Position numbers and translations under genes: made by a program. From the NCBI GenBank assembly GCA_035699705.1, contig DASSPI010000066.1, positions 1 through 64,000 on the forward strand: a DNA stretch of 64,000 nt. Direction: 5' to 3'. Each line of letters starts with the position of its first letter. The first letter of the stretch is position 1. The notes beneath the pieces were generated by a model. The model was not told the DNA's origin. It did no database searches and worked only from the letters and a program-made list of their open reading frames with translations. Positions 15,538 to 28,069 of the stretch are shown here, in pieces. The DNA is from CANKHA01 sp035699705 (GTDB taxonomy: Bacteria > Pseudomonadota > Alphaproteobacteria > Rhizobiales > Xanthobacteraceae).

Positions 15538-17493
15538 TCAGCCGCGGCCTGCCGTCCGCATGATATCGGCCAGCGCGGCGAGGCCTTGATGTTGCGCGAT
15601 ATCCTCCAGCGCAAGGGGCAGACGCCGCCGCCAATTCGGATGCTCCTGCACGGTGCCCGGTATATTGGGCTGATCGAGGATGCCAAGCACATCTTCCATC
15701 GCAACCATGAGCAAGCGCGATGGCGTGCGTGCGAGATAGGCCGCCACCGCGGAAAAATCCGGCGCGGCATTGTCGGGCAATCCCAAGGCGCTGCGCAGCG
15801 CCGCGCGGGCTCTGGCGCGATCGTCATCGCTCTCGCCGGGGTCGATGCCCAACTGGCGCTTGACCGCGAGGTCGTGATCCGCCGCCCAGCCGGCGAAGGT
15901 CGGCAGATCATGGGTATTAAAGGTCGCAAGCGCATTTCGCGGATAGGCTTCAGGCGCCCGGAAGCGGCCGTCGCCTTCGCGCTCGAAGATCATCACGACA
16001 TAGGACCAAAGCCCCCAGTCCGCCATCACGTCGCGAAAACCCTCGGGCACTGTGCCGAGATCCTCGCCGATCACAACACAGCGGTTGGCGACGCTTTCCT
16101 GCGCGGCGACCGCCAGCAACGCCTCAAATGGAAAGCGGACATAAGTCCCCTGCCCGGCCGGCATACCGTTCGGGATGAGAAAGAGCCGCTTGAGCCCAAG
16201 CACGTGATCGAGCCGCACCGCGCCGGCGTAGTGCATCGAGGCCTGCAGCATGCGCCGAAACGGCTCGAATCTTTGCTGCTCCAGCGCGACCGGATTGGTG
16301 CCGGCAATGCCCCAGTTCTGCCCGGCAAGATTGAGCGGGTCCGGCGGCGCGCCCACACTGACCGCATCGAGGACAGCCTCACTTTCGCTCCAGGCGTCGA
16401 AACCCGTGTTGGAAACACCGACGGCGATATCGAGATAAAGCCCCAGCTCCAGCCCGCGCCGGCGGATGCGGTCGCAACAGGCCGAAAGCTGCTCATGCGC
16501 GGCCCACTGCACGAATTCGAAAAAGCCGATCTCCTCGCTTTGCTCCCGCCGCAGCCGCGCCAGGGCGGCCTCCCCGGCGTTGCGCCATTCAGGCGTCCAT
16601 TGCTGCCAGGGCAGGCCATAGCGCCGGCGCAACCATTCAAAGGCGGCAAAGCGTTGCAGGCTGCTGCCCCGTTGCGCGCGAAAAGCTTCGAATGCCCGCT
16701 CATCGTGTGGAAACGCGCCGCCGCGAAAATTCTCGTAAGCCAGCCGCATGGCTTTCGCCTTGGCGCGCGCGACTCCCTTGTAGTTCACCAATTCACCGGC
16801 CCGCAGATTCTCTATCTCATCGCGCAACCCGGCGGCGTCGAGACCGGGAAAGCCGGGAACGGCCTCCACGTCGATGTAGAGCGTGTTGAGAAAGAGCCGG
16901 CTGTTGGGGGAATAAGGACTGGCATCCTCCGCATGATCGTCGAAGATCGCGTGCAGCGGATTGAGTCCGATCGCGTCGGCGCCGCGCTCGGCGGCGATGT
17001 CGATCAGCGCTGCCAGGTCGGTGAAATCACCGTGTCCCCAGTTACGCTGCGAGCGCACGCCGTAAAGCTGCACCGCAATGCCCCAAAAGCGCGCCGCGCT
17101 TTCGCCCTGAAAGGCGCGCTCGGGCGCGACCAGGAGCGTTGCTTCCTCTCGCTCGTCGCCAAAGCCGATGCGAAGCGTGAAGCTTCCGGCCGGCAGATCG
17201 GCGGGTAACCGCACGACCGGCGCTTCGCCGACGCCCTGAACGAGCGTCCCCTCGGCGTCGATTGTCCAGGTGACCGGCGTGCCGGGCGGCGCCTGCAAGG
17301 ATACCGAGGCTTCCCGGTTGTTGCGGATGACCACGGTTTGCGGGACACGGCGCTGCGCCGGCTCGCGATTTTGCCCCAGCAATTCCAGCAGCCGGCTCAG
17401 AACCTCGGGGGCCACCGAACAGAGCCGGCCAAAGGCGTCGTGATACTGGCTTTCAATGCCCCAGCGGGCCGCGCGCTCCTCAATACGATCCAT
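15538..17493 (-). CDS. malQ: 4-alpha-glucanotransferase (amylomaltase)
   Basis: This encodes a 651-residue GH77 amylomaltase that disproportionates malto-oligosaccharides by transferring alpha-1,4-glucan segments. An N-terminal beta-domain (to about residue 130) is followed by RFWGIAVQLYGVRSQRNWGHGDF. The catalytic motifs are AVRLDHVLGLKRLF (nucleophile Asp), VIGEDLGTVPEGF (acid/base Glu) and NTHDLPTF (third Asp). The length is normal. It is on the strand opposite the glgE-treY run but belongs to the same pathway, processing linear glucans released by GlgX. A near-consensus EcfG-type promoter lies 37-61 bases upstream of its ATG. Confidence 0.93.
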   Translation of the reverse strand: MDRIEERAARWGIESQYHDAFGRLCSVAPEVLSRLLELLGQNREPAQRRVPQTVVIRNNREASVSLQAPPGTPVTWTIDAEGTLVQGVGEAPVVRLPADLPAGSFTLRIGFGDEREEATLLVAPERAFQGESAARFWGIAVQLYGVRSQRNWGHGDFTDLAALIDIAAERGADAIGLNPLHAIFDDHAEDASPYSPNSRLFLNTLYIDVEAVPGFPGLDAAGLRDEIENLRAGELVNYKGVARAKAKAMRLAYENFRGGAFPHDERAFEAFRAQRGSSLQRFAAFEWLRRRYGLPWQQWTPEWRNAGEAALARLRREQSEEIGFFEFVQWAAHEQLSACCDRIRRRGLELGLYLDIAVGVSNTGFDAWSESEAVLDAVSVGAPPDPLNLAGQNWGIAGTNPVALEQQRFEPFRRMLQASMHYAGAVRLDHVLGLKRLFLIPNGMPAGQGTYVRFPFEALLAVAAQESVANRCVVIGEDLGTVPEGFRDVMADWGLWSYVVMIFEREGDGRFRAPEAYPRNALATFNTHDLPTFAGWAADHDLAVKRQLGIDPGESDDDRARARAALRSALGLPDNAAPDFSAVAAYLARTPSRLLMVAMEDVLGILDQPNIPGTVQEHPNWRRRLPLALEDIAQHQGLAALADIMRTAGRG

Positions 17494-17529
17494 GTCGGCT
17501 GATTTTCTGAAAATTGTGTCCCGGCGGCC

Positions 17530-17554
17530 AACCGGAACAGCACAGCTTTGTTCC
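17530..17554 (-). promoter_or_regulatory. probable EcfG-type promoter of malQ
   Basis: On the minus strand, GGAAC (17554-17550) is followed after 16 bases by GGTT (17533-17530), one base from CGTT. A start about eight bases further gives a leader of some 30 bases before malQ. The rest of the 281-base gap to 17774 shows a short TGGAT/ATCCA hairpin near 17738 and nothing else. Confidence 0.55.
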
Positions 17555-17774
17555 TAGCTTGCTGGGGAAGACCTGAGAAATTTCATTGTTCAATTCCGCT
17601 TATGCCGCCGTGCAAACTGAAGCTTATTTGAAGGAAGTGATTAGGCTCCAGGTCGGCATGGCCTCTACTGGCTGCAAGAGCTGCAATTAATCGATTTGGG
17701 TCCGCTGGCGTTGGTGCTACGATCAACTGTTGGCTTTGGATAAAAAAATCCAGCCATGATCAGGGGAGGCATCT

Positions 17775-18329
17775 ATGTCATACTTCCGAAATCGTTCAGC
17801 ATTATCTGCGACCATCGCGCTCACGATCCTTGTAGGAACGACATGGACGGCGACGGCACAACCGCCGCGAAACGCCACAGGCCCAACTCCACCGTCTGCT
17901 GCTGATGCTGATGCTGCTTTAGCTCCTGTTACTACCGTCAATAAGGTGCTGAGGCACAGCCGCTTCACCAGCGAGAATGTTCCGGCTGCAATTGGCTCCG
18001 GCTTTGTTGCCATGACCGGTGTTATAACCGTCAACTGCCCCGGACCCGGGCAATGCCTGTTAGAAGTCGATCAGCACGCGAACGTCCGCGGGACGGTGGC
18101 CAACAACGTCTGGGCCATTTGCACCAAAGTCGATGGCGTATTCATGAATAACCCAAACTGTCCGTTTCTGGGAGTAATACCTTCCACTAACCAATTCGTC
18201 GCCGGCGCGTTCGTGCAAACCAAAAGCGTGTCGGCGGGCGATCACGCGGTACAAACGTTTATTTACACGCTTTCCGGGGGAACCCGCGGCATTTATCAAG
18301 TCACTCACCGTATCTACAAAAACAACTGA
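17775..18329 (+). CDS. secreted protein of unknown function
   Basis: This encodes a 184-residue predicted exported protein. The signal peptide is about residues 1-28 (ALSATIALTILVGTTWTATA-QPP). A short Pro/Ala-rich linker leads into a beta-rich domain with four cysteines (VNCPGPGQCLLEVDQH, AICTKVDG, NNPNCPF) and ends HRIYKNN. The Cys spacing suggests two disulfides in the periplasm or outside the cell. No family is recognised. AGGGGAGGC precedes the ATG, and an intrinsic terminator follows at 18381, so it is its own unit, inserted between malQ and the glgE operon. GC content looks lower than in its neighbours, a possible sign of later acquisition. Confidence 0.75.
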   Translation: MSYFRNRSALSATIALTILVGTTWTATAQPPRNATGPTPPSAADADAALAPVTTVNKVLRHSRFTSENVPAAIGSGFVAMTGVITVNCPGPGQCLLEVDQHANVRGTVANNVWAICTKVDGVFMNNPNCPFLGVIPSTNQFVAGAFVQTKSVSAGDHAVQTFIYTLSGGTRGIYQVTHRIYKNN

Positions 18330-18380
18330 GGCATGCGCGGCGATACTCCTGCGGCCTGAGTATCCAGGCCGACGCTCTGT

Positions 18381-18409
18381 AAGGCCGCCTCAACTGGCGG
18401 CCTTTTTTT
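18381..18409 (+). terminator. intrinsic terminator of the secreted-protein gene
   Basis: AAGGCCGCC (18381-18389) pairs with GGCGGCCTT (18396-18404) around TCAACT and is followed by a run of T. It is a canonical rho-independent terminator. Confidence 0.9.
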
Positions 18410-18521
18410 ATTTCAGCGGCGACCCCGGACCCCCGACCAACGACTAGACCGGCAGCAAATTGGGCCGGCCCTCGACCAATAACAGGTAATAGGATAACAT
18501 TCCTCAGATGGAACTAATCCT

Positions 18522-20555
18522 GTGCAGGCCTATTCTTTATCAAATGGTCCGTATGCTGCGGGCGTCGCAGCAGGCGGAAAGAGTGCGGTCGGGAACGTGA
18601 CAGCAAATGTGAGCTTTCCCTTGGTCAGCGGCCTGTCCGGCCAGCGGATCTACATAGAAGACATCTTTCCTGCCGTGGACGCCGGCCGCTTTCCGGTCAA
18701 GCGGATTGCAGGGGAGCCGGTCGAGGTATGGGTGGACATCTTCCGTGACGGCCATGCGGTGCTCGCCGCCGAACTCATCTGGCGGGCCGAGAATTCCAAG
18801 AAATGGTCGCGCGATCCGCTGAAATTCCATCAGAACGACCGTTGGACCGGCAGCTTCACGCCCGAAACGCCCGGCCGCTACCGCTACGCCGTCGAGGCCT
18901 GGACCGATGCCTTCGGCACATGGCGGCACGATTTTCTGCTCAAGCGCGATGCCGGCCAGGATGTGACGCTCGAGGTGCAGGAAGGCCGCCAGATCCTTGC
19001 CGGCCTGAAGCCGCGCAGCAAGGCGGACGCCTTCATCATCAGCGAGGTCTGCCGGGAGTGCGAGGCGAGCAACGACCCTTCGCCGCTGCTGTCGGAAGAA
19101 TTATTGGCGGCGACCTCGCGGGTGCAGAATTCAGACCTCACCCGCGGGCCGGAGATGCCGCTCGTCGCCGACCGCCCGCTCGCGCGCGCCAGCGCCTGGT
19201 ACGAGATGATGCCGCGCAGCCAAAGCAGCGTCCCGGGCAAACACGGCACCTTCGACGATTGCATCGCGCGGCTGCCCGAGATCGCGGCGCTCGGCTTCGA
19301 CGTGCTTTATCTGCCGCCGATCCATCCGATCGGCCACACCAACCGCAAAGGACGCAACAACGCCTTGCGCGCGGAGCCCGGCGATCCCGGCAGCCCCTAT
19401 GCCATCGGCTCGGAAGCCGGCGGGCACGACGCCGTGCATCCGGATCTCGGCACGCTGGAGGATTTCCGCCGCCTCGTCAGTGCCTGCGCCACGCATGGCC
19501 TGGAGGTGGCCCTCGATTTCGCCATCCAGTGCTCGCCCGATCACCCTTGGCTGACCACGCATCCCGAATGGTTCAAGCGCCGGCCCGACGGCTCCATCCA
19601 ATATGCGGAGAACCCGCCGAAGAAATACGAGGACATCGTCAACCCTGATTTCTACTGCGCCGACAGCGAGCGGCTATGGGCGGCGTTGCGCGACGTCGTG
19701 CTGTTCTGGCACCAGCAGGGGGTGCGCATCTTCCGCGTCGACAACCCGCACACCAAGCCGTTCGAATTCTGGGAGTGGCTGATCCGGGAGGTGCAGGCGA
19801 TCGACCCCGGCGTGATCTTCCTGGCGGAGGCTTTCACCCGCCCGAAAGTGATGAAAGCGCTCGCCAAGCTCGGCTTCACTCAGTCCTATACCTATTTCAC
19901 CTGGCGCACCGGCAAGCAGGAGCTGGAAAGCTACTTGCGCGAAATTACCGGTTATCCCGAACGCGAATACTTCCGTCCGAATTTCTTCGTCAATACGCCG
20001 GACATCCTGCCCTTCCATCTGCAATCCGGCGACCCCTGGATCTTCAAATCGCGCGTCGCGCTGGCTGCGACCTTGGCCGGCAATTACGGCATCTACAACG
20101 GCTTCGAGCTGCTCGAGCACGAGCCGGTCACGGGCAAGGAAGAATATCTGCACTCGGAGAAATACGAGCTGAAGACCCGGGACTGGAACAAGGAAGGCAA
20201 CATCAAGAATTACATCGGGCATCTCAACTGGCTGCGGCAAAGCAATACGGCGCTGCAACAGACCGGCAATCTTCGCTTCGCGCAGATAGACGACAACGAT
20301 GTCATCGGCTTTGTGAAGGAATCGGAGTCAGGCGACAACGCGGTCGCGGTTGCCATCGCCTTGAACCGCGGCGGCACGCGCCAATTCTGGTTCCACTTCG
20401 GAGAAATCGAAATCGGGCCGCAAGGCGGCCGCCGGCGGGTGCGCGCGATCGAAAACCTGATCAGCGGCGAGCAGCACATTATCGAATGGGGCGGCGTGCG
20501 GCTTCGCATCGAGCCGGACCAGGATCCCGCGCTCCTCTTCCGTTGCTTGTCGTGA
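18522..20555 (+). CDS. glgE: alpha-1,4-glucan:maltose-1-phosphate maltosyltransferase
   Basis: This encodes a GH13_3 GlgE, which adds maltosyl units from alpha-maltose-1-phosphate to the growing glucan chain. The N-terminal beta-domain has YIEDIFPAVDAGRFPVKRIAGE. The catalytic barrel shows YLPPIHPIG, FRVDNPHTKPFEFW (nucleophile Asp near residue 407) and IFLAEAFTRPKVM (Glu near 436). The start is uncertain: the GTG at 18522 adds about 35 residues before the usual N-terminus and overlaps a GGAAC-N16-TATT stretch (18510-18534), so a later GTG (18597 or 18609) is possible. It leads the operon, five bases before treS. Confidence 0.92.
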   Translation: MQAYSLSNGPYAAGVAAGGKSAVGNVTANVSFPLVSGLSGQRIYIEDIFPAVDAGRFPVKRIAGEPVEVWVDIFRDGHAVLAAELIWRAENSKKWSRDPLKFHQNDRWTGSFTPETPGRYRYAVEAWTDAFGTWRHDFLLKRDAGQDVTLEVQEGRQILAGLKPRSKADAFIISEVCRECEASNDPSPLLSEELLAATSRVQNSDLTRGPEMPLVADRPLARASAWYEMMPRSQSSVPGKHGTFDDCIARLPEIAALGFDVLYLPPIHPIGHTNRKGRNNALRAEPGDPGSPYAIGSEAGGHDAVHPDLGTLEDFRRLVSACATHGLEVALDFAIQCSPDHPWLTTHPEWFKRRPDGSIQYAENPPKKYEDIVNPDFYCADSERLWAALRDVVLFWHQQGVRIFRVDNPHTKPFEFWEWLIREVQAIDPGVIFLAEAFTRPKVMKALAKLGFTQSYTYFTWRTGKQELESYLREITGYPEREYFRPNFFVNTPDILPFHLQSGDPWIFKSRVALAATLAGNYGIYNGFELLEHEPVTGKEEYLHSEKYELKTRDWNKEGNIKNYIGHLNWLRQSNTALQQTGNLRFAQIDDNDVIGFVKESESGDNAVAVAIALNRGGTRQFWFHFGEIEIGPQGGRRRVRAIENLISGEQHIIEWGGVRLRIEPDQDPALLFRCLS

Positions 20556-20560
20556 CAACT

Positions 20561-23500
20561 ATGAATGTTCTGACCGACATCAAGGCGGAGACGGGTCTGG
20601 CCGGCGACGAGCTTTGGTACAAAGACGCCATCATCTATCAACTGCATGTGAAGGCTTTCGCCGACAGCAACAATGACGGCATCGGCGATTTCGAGGGCCT
20701 GACCCAGAAGCTCGATTACCTACAGGACCTCGGTGTCACTGCGCTCTGGCTGCGTCCCTTCTATCCCACTCCGGGTCGCGACGACGGCTACGACATCGCC
20801 GACTATCGGCAGGTCAATCCCGACTTCGGCACGCTCTCGGATTTCCGCCGCTTCATGCATGAAGCCAAGCGGCGCAAGCTGCGTGTCATTACCGAACTCG
20901 TGATCAACCATACCTCGGACCAACATCCCTGGTTCCGGCGGGCGCGCCGCAGCAAGCCTACCTCCGATGCGCGCAACTGGTATGTCTGGAGCGACAACGA
21001 CCAGCGCTATGCCGGTACCCGCATCATTTTCAACGACACCGAAAAATCCAACTGGGCCTGGGATTCCACCGCCCAGGCCTATTATTGGCACCGCTTCTTT
21101 TCGCACCAGCCGGACCTGAATTTCGGCAATCGGCGTGTCTTGCTGGCGCTGATGCAGGTGATGCGGCGGTGGCTCGATTTCGGGGTCGACGGTTTCCGGC
21201 TCGATGCCATTCCCTATCTCTGCGAGCGCGAGGGCACCAACAACGAGAATCTTCCGGAAACCCACGCCATCATCAAGCAGATCAGGGCTGAGCTCGACTC
21301 CTACGCGCCCGGCAAGCTGCTGCTGGCGGAAGCCAATCAGTGGCCGGAAGACGTCAGCGCCTATTTCGGTGACGGCGACGAATGCCAGATGGCTTATCAC
21401 TTCCCTTTGATGCCGCGCATTTACATGGCAATCGCCCAGGAAGACCGCTTCCCGATCGCCGATATCCTGCGGCAGACGCCGGATATCCCGGAGAATTGCC
21501 AGTGGGCGCTGTTCCTGCGCAACCACGACGAGCTCACGCTCGAAATGGTGACCGACGTGGAGCGCGACTATCTCTGGTCCACCTACGCCACCGATCCGCG
21601 CGCGCGAATCAATCTCGGCATTCGGCGGCGCCTCGCGCCGCTGATGGATAACGACCGCCGCAAGATCGAGCTGATGAACTCGCTGCTGCTGTCGTTCCCC
21701 GGCACGCCGATCATCTATTACGGCGACGAGATCGGGATGGGCGACAATATCTATCTCGGCGACCGCAATGGCGTGCGCACGCCGATGCAATGGACCCCCG
21801 ACCGCAACGGCGGGTTTTCGCGCTGCGATCCCGCCCGGCTCTACGCGCCGATGATCATGGACCCGGTGTACGGCTACGAAGCGGTCAACGTGGAAGCGCA
21901 GGCGCGCAGCCTGGGCTCGCTGCTAAACTGGACCAAGCGGCTGATCGCCGTGCGCAAGTCGCGCAAGGTGTTCGGCCGCGGCTCGCTCTCCTTTATCCGT
22001 CCGACAAACCGCTCGGTGCTGGTCTATGTGCGGCAATACCAGGGCGACGTGCTGCTCTGCGTGGCAAACCTTTCGCGCTCGGCGCAGGCGGCGGAGATCG
22101 ATCTTTCTCCCTGGCGCGGGCGCACCCCGCTGGAGCTGCTCGGCAACAAGGATTTCCCGCCGATCGGCGACCGGCCTTACGTCGTCACCCTCGCCCCTTA
22201 CGGCTTCTTCTGGTTCCAGCTGTGCGAAAAGCTCGAGAAGCGGGTGGATACTCCCACCACCGCGCCGGAACTGGAGACTCTTGTCGTCACCGACGGCTGG
22301 GCGTCGCTTTTACAGGGCCGCTCCAAGCAGATCCTGGAATACGACGTTCTGCCGGGCTTCCTGTCGTCGCACCGCTGGTTCGCCGACCGCGGCAGCCCGT
22401 CGATCCTGACGCGGATCGCGGCCGCCATTCCGCTGGAGCCCGGCGATCCCGGCATGGAGCTGGCGCTGGTCGAGGCCACGGGAACGCGCGAAACGTCGTA
22501 TTACATCCTGCCGCTGACGGTGAAATGGCAGCGCCTGGACCGCTCGCAAAGAAATCCGAACATGCTGGCGGCGGTGCGCCGCGGCCCGCGCGAGGGCGCG
22601 ATGCTCGACGTCACCGCTGACGCGGAATTCATTTCGGTCGTGCTGGACAAGGTGCGGGCTTCGGAAAGCATCGAGGCCGACAACCTCCGGCTTGAATTCC
22701 GTCCGGTGGGGGAATTCCCCGCGCTTGGACCCGCAACGGTGGAGAATGTCCGCGCCGTCAATGCCGAACAATCGAACACCACGGCGCTGGTCGGCAGCCA
22801 TTACGTAGTCAAGCTCTTCCGCCGGCGCACGCCCGGCATCAATCCGGAAATCGAGATCGGACGCTTTCTCACCGAACAGGCGGCCTTCACCAACACGCCA
22901 GCGCTGATCGGCACCGTCGAATTGATTGAGGACGGTCAGCCCAGCGCTGTCGCCGTGGTGCATCGCTTCGTGGAGAATCAGGGCGACGCCTGGGCGGCGA
23001 CAACCGCCTATCTCGACCGCTATGTGGAAGAACAGCGCCTTCTTCCTCCCGATTCGTCCGGCGAAAGCCAGGAACAAGGCGCCTATCTGCGGCTGATGGG
23101 ACATGTCGGAAAGCGCGTTGCGGAACTGCAGCTCGCGCTTGCCAGCCGCAGCGACATCGCCGATTTCGCTCCCGAGCCCATCACCGAGGACGATCTGAAG
23201 ACATGGACCGATCAGACGCTGCAACGCGCGCGTCGCTTGCATGAAGATCTGCCCAGGCGCCGGCCAAGTCTCTCCGAATCGAACCGGGCGCTGACCGACA
23301 CGCTTATGGCCTATGCCGACCGTCTGCCCGAGATGCTCAACGCGATGCTACCGGCCAGCATGGAAGCGATGAAAATCCGCCACCACGGCGATTTCCATCT
23401 GGGCCAGATGCTGATCGTGAAGGACGACGTCTTCATCATCGACTTCGAGGGCGAGCCCCGGCGCAGCCTGCAGGAGCGGCGGCAAAAAGCGCCGGCCGCG

Positions 23501-23841
23501 CGCGACCTCGCCGGCCTGATCCGCTCTATCGACTATTCGGTCACCGCCGCGCTTGACCGCGCCACGCGCAACACGCCGGATGACGAGGGCAAACTCGCGC
23601 GTGCGATGCACGACTGGCGCTCGCGTTCGGTGGAGGCGGTGCTTGCCGCCTACCGCACCGCGATGAGCGATGCACGGCTGTGGCCAGCCGAGCGGAATGC
23701 CGCCGACCGTCTGCTCGACTTCTTCCTGCTGGAAAAAGCCTTCTACGAGATCGAATATGAATTGGCGCATCGGCCGGACTGGCTGCACGTGCCGCTGGCG
23801 GGCACGCTGCGCATCCTCTCCCGTTCGGAAGGGAGCCCGTC

Positions 23842-23845
<4 letters not shown>
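20561..23845 (+). CDS. treS: trehalose synthase fused to maltokinase
   Basis: This encodes a 1094-residue bifunctional enzyme. Residues about 15-560 are a GH13 trehalose synthase interconverting trehalose and maltose: LWYKDAIIYQLHVKAF, then catalytic Asp near 215 (DGFRLDAIPYL), Glu near 257 (LLAEANQWPED) and Asp near 323 (FLRNHDELTLEM). Residues about 575-1094 are a maltokinase (Pep2/Mak): an N-cap (LPGFLSSHRWFADRG) and a kinase fold with HGDFHLGQ and FIIDFEGEP. Together they turn trehalose into maltose-1-phosphate for GlgE. I start at the ATG at 20561 because the family N-terminus begins there; the frame stays open far upstream inside glgE without meaning. Its stop overlaps the glgB ATG. Confidence 0.95.
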
Positions 23846-25998
<2,153 letters not shown>

Positions 25999-25999
25999 C

Positions 26000-28069
26000 A
26001 TGCGGCTTTCGGCCGGCGCTCCGCATCCCCTCGGCGCGACGTGGGATGGACGGGGCACCAACTTCGCGCTGTTTTCCGCCAATGCGACAAAGGTGGAGCT
26101 CTGCCTGTTTGACAGCCAGGGCAAGCGCGAGCTCGAGCGGATCGCGCTGCCCGAGCGGACCGAAGATGTGTGGCACGGCTATCTCAACGACATCGCGCCG
26201 GGGCAACTCTATGGCTACCGCGTGCACGGCCCCTACCAGCCGGAGCAAGGCTTCCGCTTCAATGCGCACAAGCTTCTGATCGACCCTTATGCCAAGCGGC
26301 TGGCCGGACGGCTGGTGTGGAGTGATGCGCATTTCGCTTATCGCACCGGCACGCACCGGGAAGACCTGTCCTTCGACCGCCGCGACAATGCGCGCGGCAT
26401 GCCGAAGGCCGTGGTGATCGACGAAGCCTTCACCTGGGGCGAAGAGAAGCGGCCCTTCGTTCCGTGGGAAAACACGATCTTCTACGAAGCGCATGTGAAG
26501 GGACTGACGCAAATGCGGGAGGACGTGCCGCGCGCGTGGCGGGGCACCTTTCGCGGATTGGCCGTACCGTCGGTGATCGAGCATCTGCGCCGGCTTGGTG
26601 TGACCACGCTGGAGCTGCTTCCGATCCACGCCTTTGTGGATGACCGGCATCTGGTCGAGCGCGGGCTGAGCAATTACTGGGGCTACAACACCATAGGCTT
26701 CTTCGCGCCGGAGCCGCGCTACGCCAACGACAACCCGCTCGACGCCTTCCGCTCCACCGTTTCGCGGCTGCACGACGCCGGCATCGAGATCGTGCTGGAC
26801 GTGGTTTACAACCACACCGCGGAAGGCAATCACATGGGCCCGACGCTGAGCTTCAAGGGCATCGACAATACTTCCTATTACTGGCTGCGGCCGGATGAGC
26901 CGCGCTACTACGACGACTTTACCGGCGTGGGTAACTCGCTGAATCTCAGCCATCCGCGCGTGCTGCAGATGGTGATGGATTCTTTGCGTTACTGGGTCGA
27001 GGTCTGTCACGTCGACGGCTTCCGCTTCGATCTCGCCTCGACGCTGGGGCGCGGACCGCAGGGCTTCGACAGAGGCTCGGCCTTTTTTGCCGCGATCCGG
27101 CAGGACCCGGTGCTGGCGAGCGTGAAGCTGGTGGCAGAGCCCTGGGATATAGGTCCCGGCGGTTATCGCGTCGGCGGATTTCCGCCCGGCTGGTCGGAAT
27201 GGAACGATCAATATCGCCAAACCATGCGGCGCTATACCCATGGCGAGGGAAACCTGCTGGGCGAGGTCAGCCGCCGCATGACCGGCTCCGCCGACCTTTT
27301 CAACCATGACGGCCGCAGTCCGCGCGCCGGCATCAACCACATCACCGTGCATGATGGCTTCACGCTCGCCGATCTGGTGAGCTACGAACAAAAACACAAT
27401 GAGGCCAACGGCGAGGACAACCGCGACGGCTCCGACGACAACCAGAGCACCAATTGCGGTGTCGAGGGACCGACCGACGACCCCAATATTCTGCAGCTGC
27501 GCCGCCAGCTGAGGCGTAATCACCTGGCGTCGCTGCTGCTGGCGCAGGGAGTACCGCTCATCCTTGCCGGCGATGAAGTCGGCAACAGCCAGGGCGGCAA
27601 CAATAACGCCTATTGCCAGGACGACGAGATCGGCTGGGTCGACTGGTCGGCGCTCGGGAGCGACGGCGACGACCTGACGGGCCTGGTCGCGCAGCTCACG
27701 GACATCCGCCGCCGCTTTCCGCAATTGCGCTCGCGCCATTGGGTGGAAGGGCGGCGCGAAGACGGCTCCTTCGGAGTCTTGTGGCTGACGCCGCAAGGAA
27801 ACGAAATGACCGAGCAGGACTGGAATTTTCCGGAGGGGCGTTTCCTCTCTTATGTACTGGGGCCGGTTGACGGTCAGCCGTCGCTTTTCATCGTGCTCAA
27901 TTCCGCGCCGCAAGCGATCGAATTCACGCTGCCGAATATTCCGCAGTACAACACCTGGACTGCCATCCTCAACACCGGGCCGGGGGCGACGCTTGGACAA
28001 AACCTGCCGGCGGGATGGAAGTCGCAAGCCCCTGCGCGTTCCGTTCTTGTTTATTCGGGCTCGAAATGA
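26000..28069 (+). CDS. glgX: glycogen debranching enzyme (isoamylase type)
   Basis: This encodes a 689-residue GH13_11 enzyme that hydrolyses alpha-1,6 branches. The N-terminal CBM48 shows PLGATWDGRGTNFALFSANA. The barrel has SNYWGYNTIGFFAPEPRY, VDGFRFDLASTLGR (nucleophile), LVAEPWDIGPGGY (acid/base) and INHITVHDGFTLADLVSY. The ATG at 26000 lies one base past the glgB stop; frame continuation upstream into glgB is ignored because the family begins at RLSAGAPHPLG. The stop overlaps the treZ start. Its products feed TreY/TreZ and MalQ. Confidence 0.94.
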   Translation: MRLSAGAPHPLGATWDGRGTNFALFSANATKVELCLFDSQGKRELERIALPERTEDVWHGYLNDIAPGQLYGYRVHGPYQPEQGFRFNAHKLLIDPYAKRLAGRLVWSDAHFAYRTGTHREDLSFDRRDNARGMPKAVVIDEAFTWGEEKRPFVPWENTIFYEAHVKGLTQMREDVPRAWRGTFRGLAVPSVIEHLRRLGVTTLELLPIHAFVDDRHLVERGLSNYWGYNTIGFFAPEPRYANDNPLDAFRSTVSRLHDAGIEIVLDVVYNHTAEGNHMGPTLSFKGIDNTSYYWLRPDEPRYYDDFTGVGNSLNLSHPRVLQMVMDSLRYWVEVCHVDGFRFDLASTLGRGPQGFDRGSAFFAAIRQDPVLASVKLVAEPWDIGPGGYRVGGFPPGWSEWNDQYRQTMRRYTHGEGNLLGEVSRRMTGSADLFNHDGRSPRAGINHITVHDGFTLADLVSYEQKHNEANGEDNRDGSDDNQSTNCGVEGPTDDPNILQLRRQLRRNHLASLLLAQGVPLILAGDEVGNSQGGNNNAYCQDDEIGWVDWSALGSDGDDLTGLVAQLTDIRRRFPQLRSRHWVEGRREDGSFGVLWLTPQGNEMTEQDWNFPEGRFLSYVLGPVDGQPSLFIVLNSAPQAIEFTLPNIPQYNTWTAILNTGPGATLGQNLPAGWKSQAPARSVLVYSGSK

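Noticed and set aside
19676..20560. Long upstream extension in frame with treS
   Set aside because: It lies inside glgE in another frame and is Arg/Pro-rich; the trehalose synthase family starts at the ATG at 20561.
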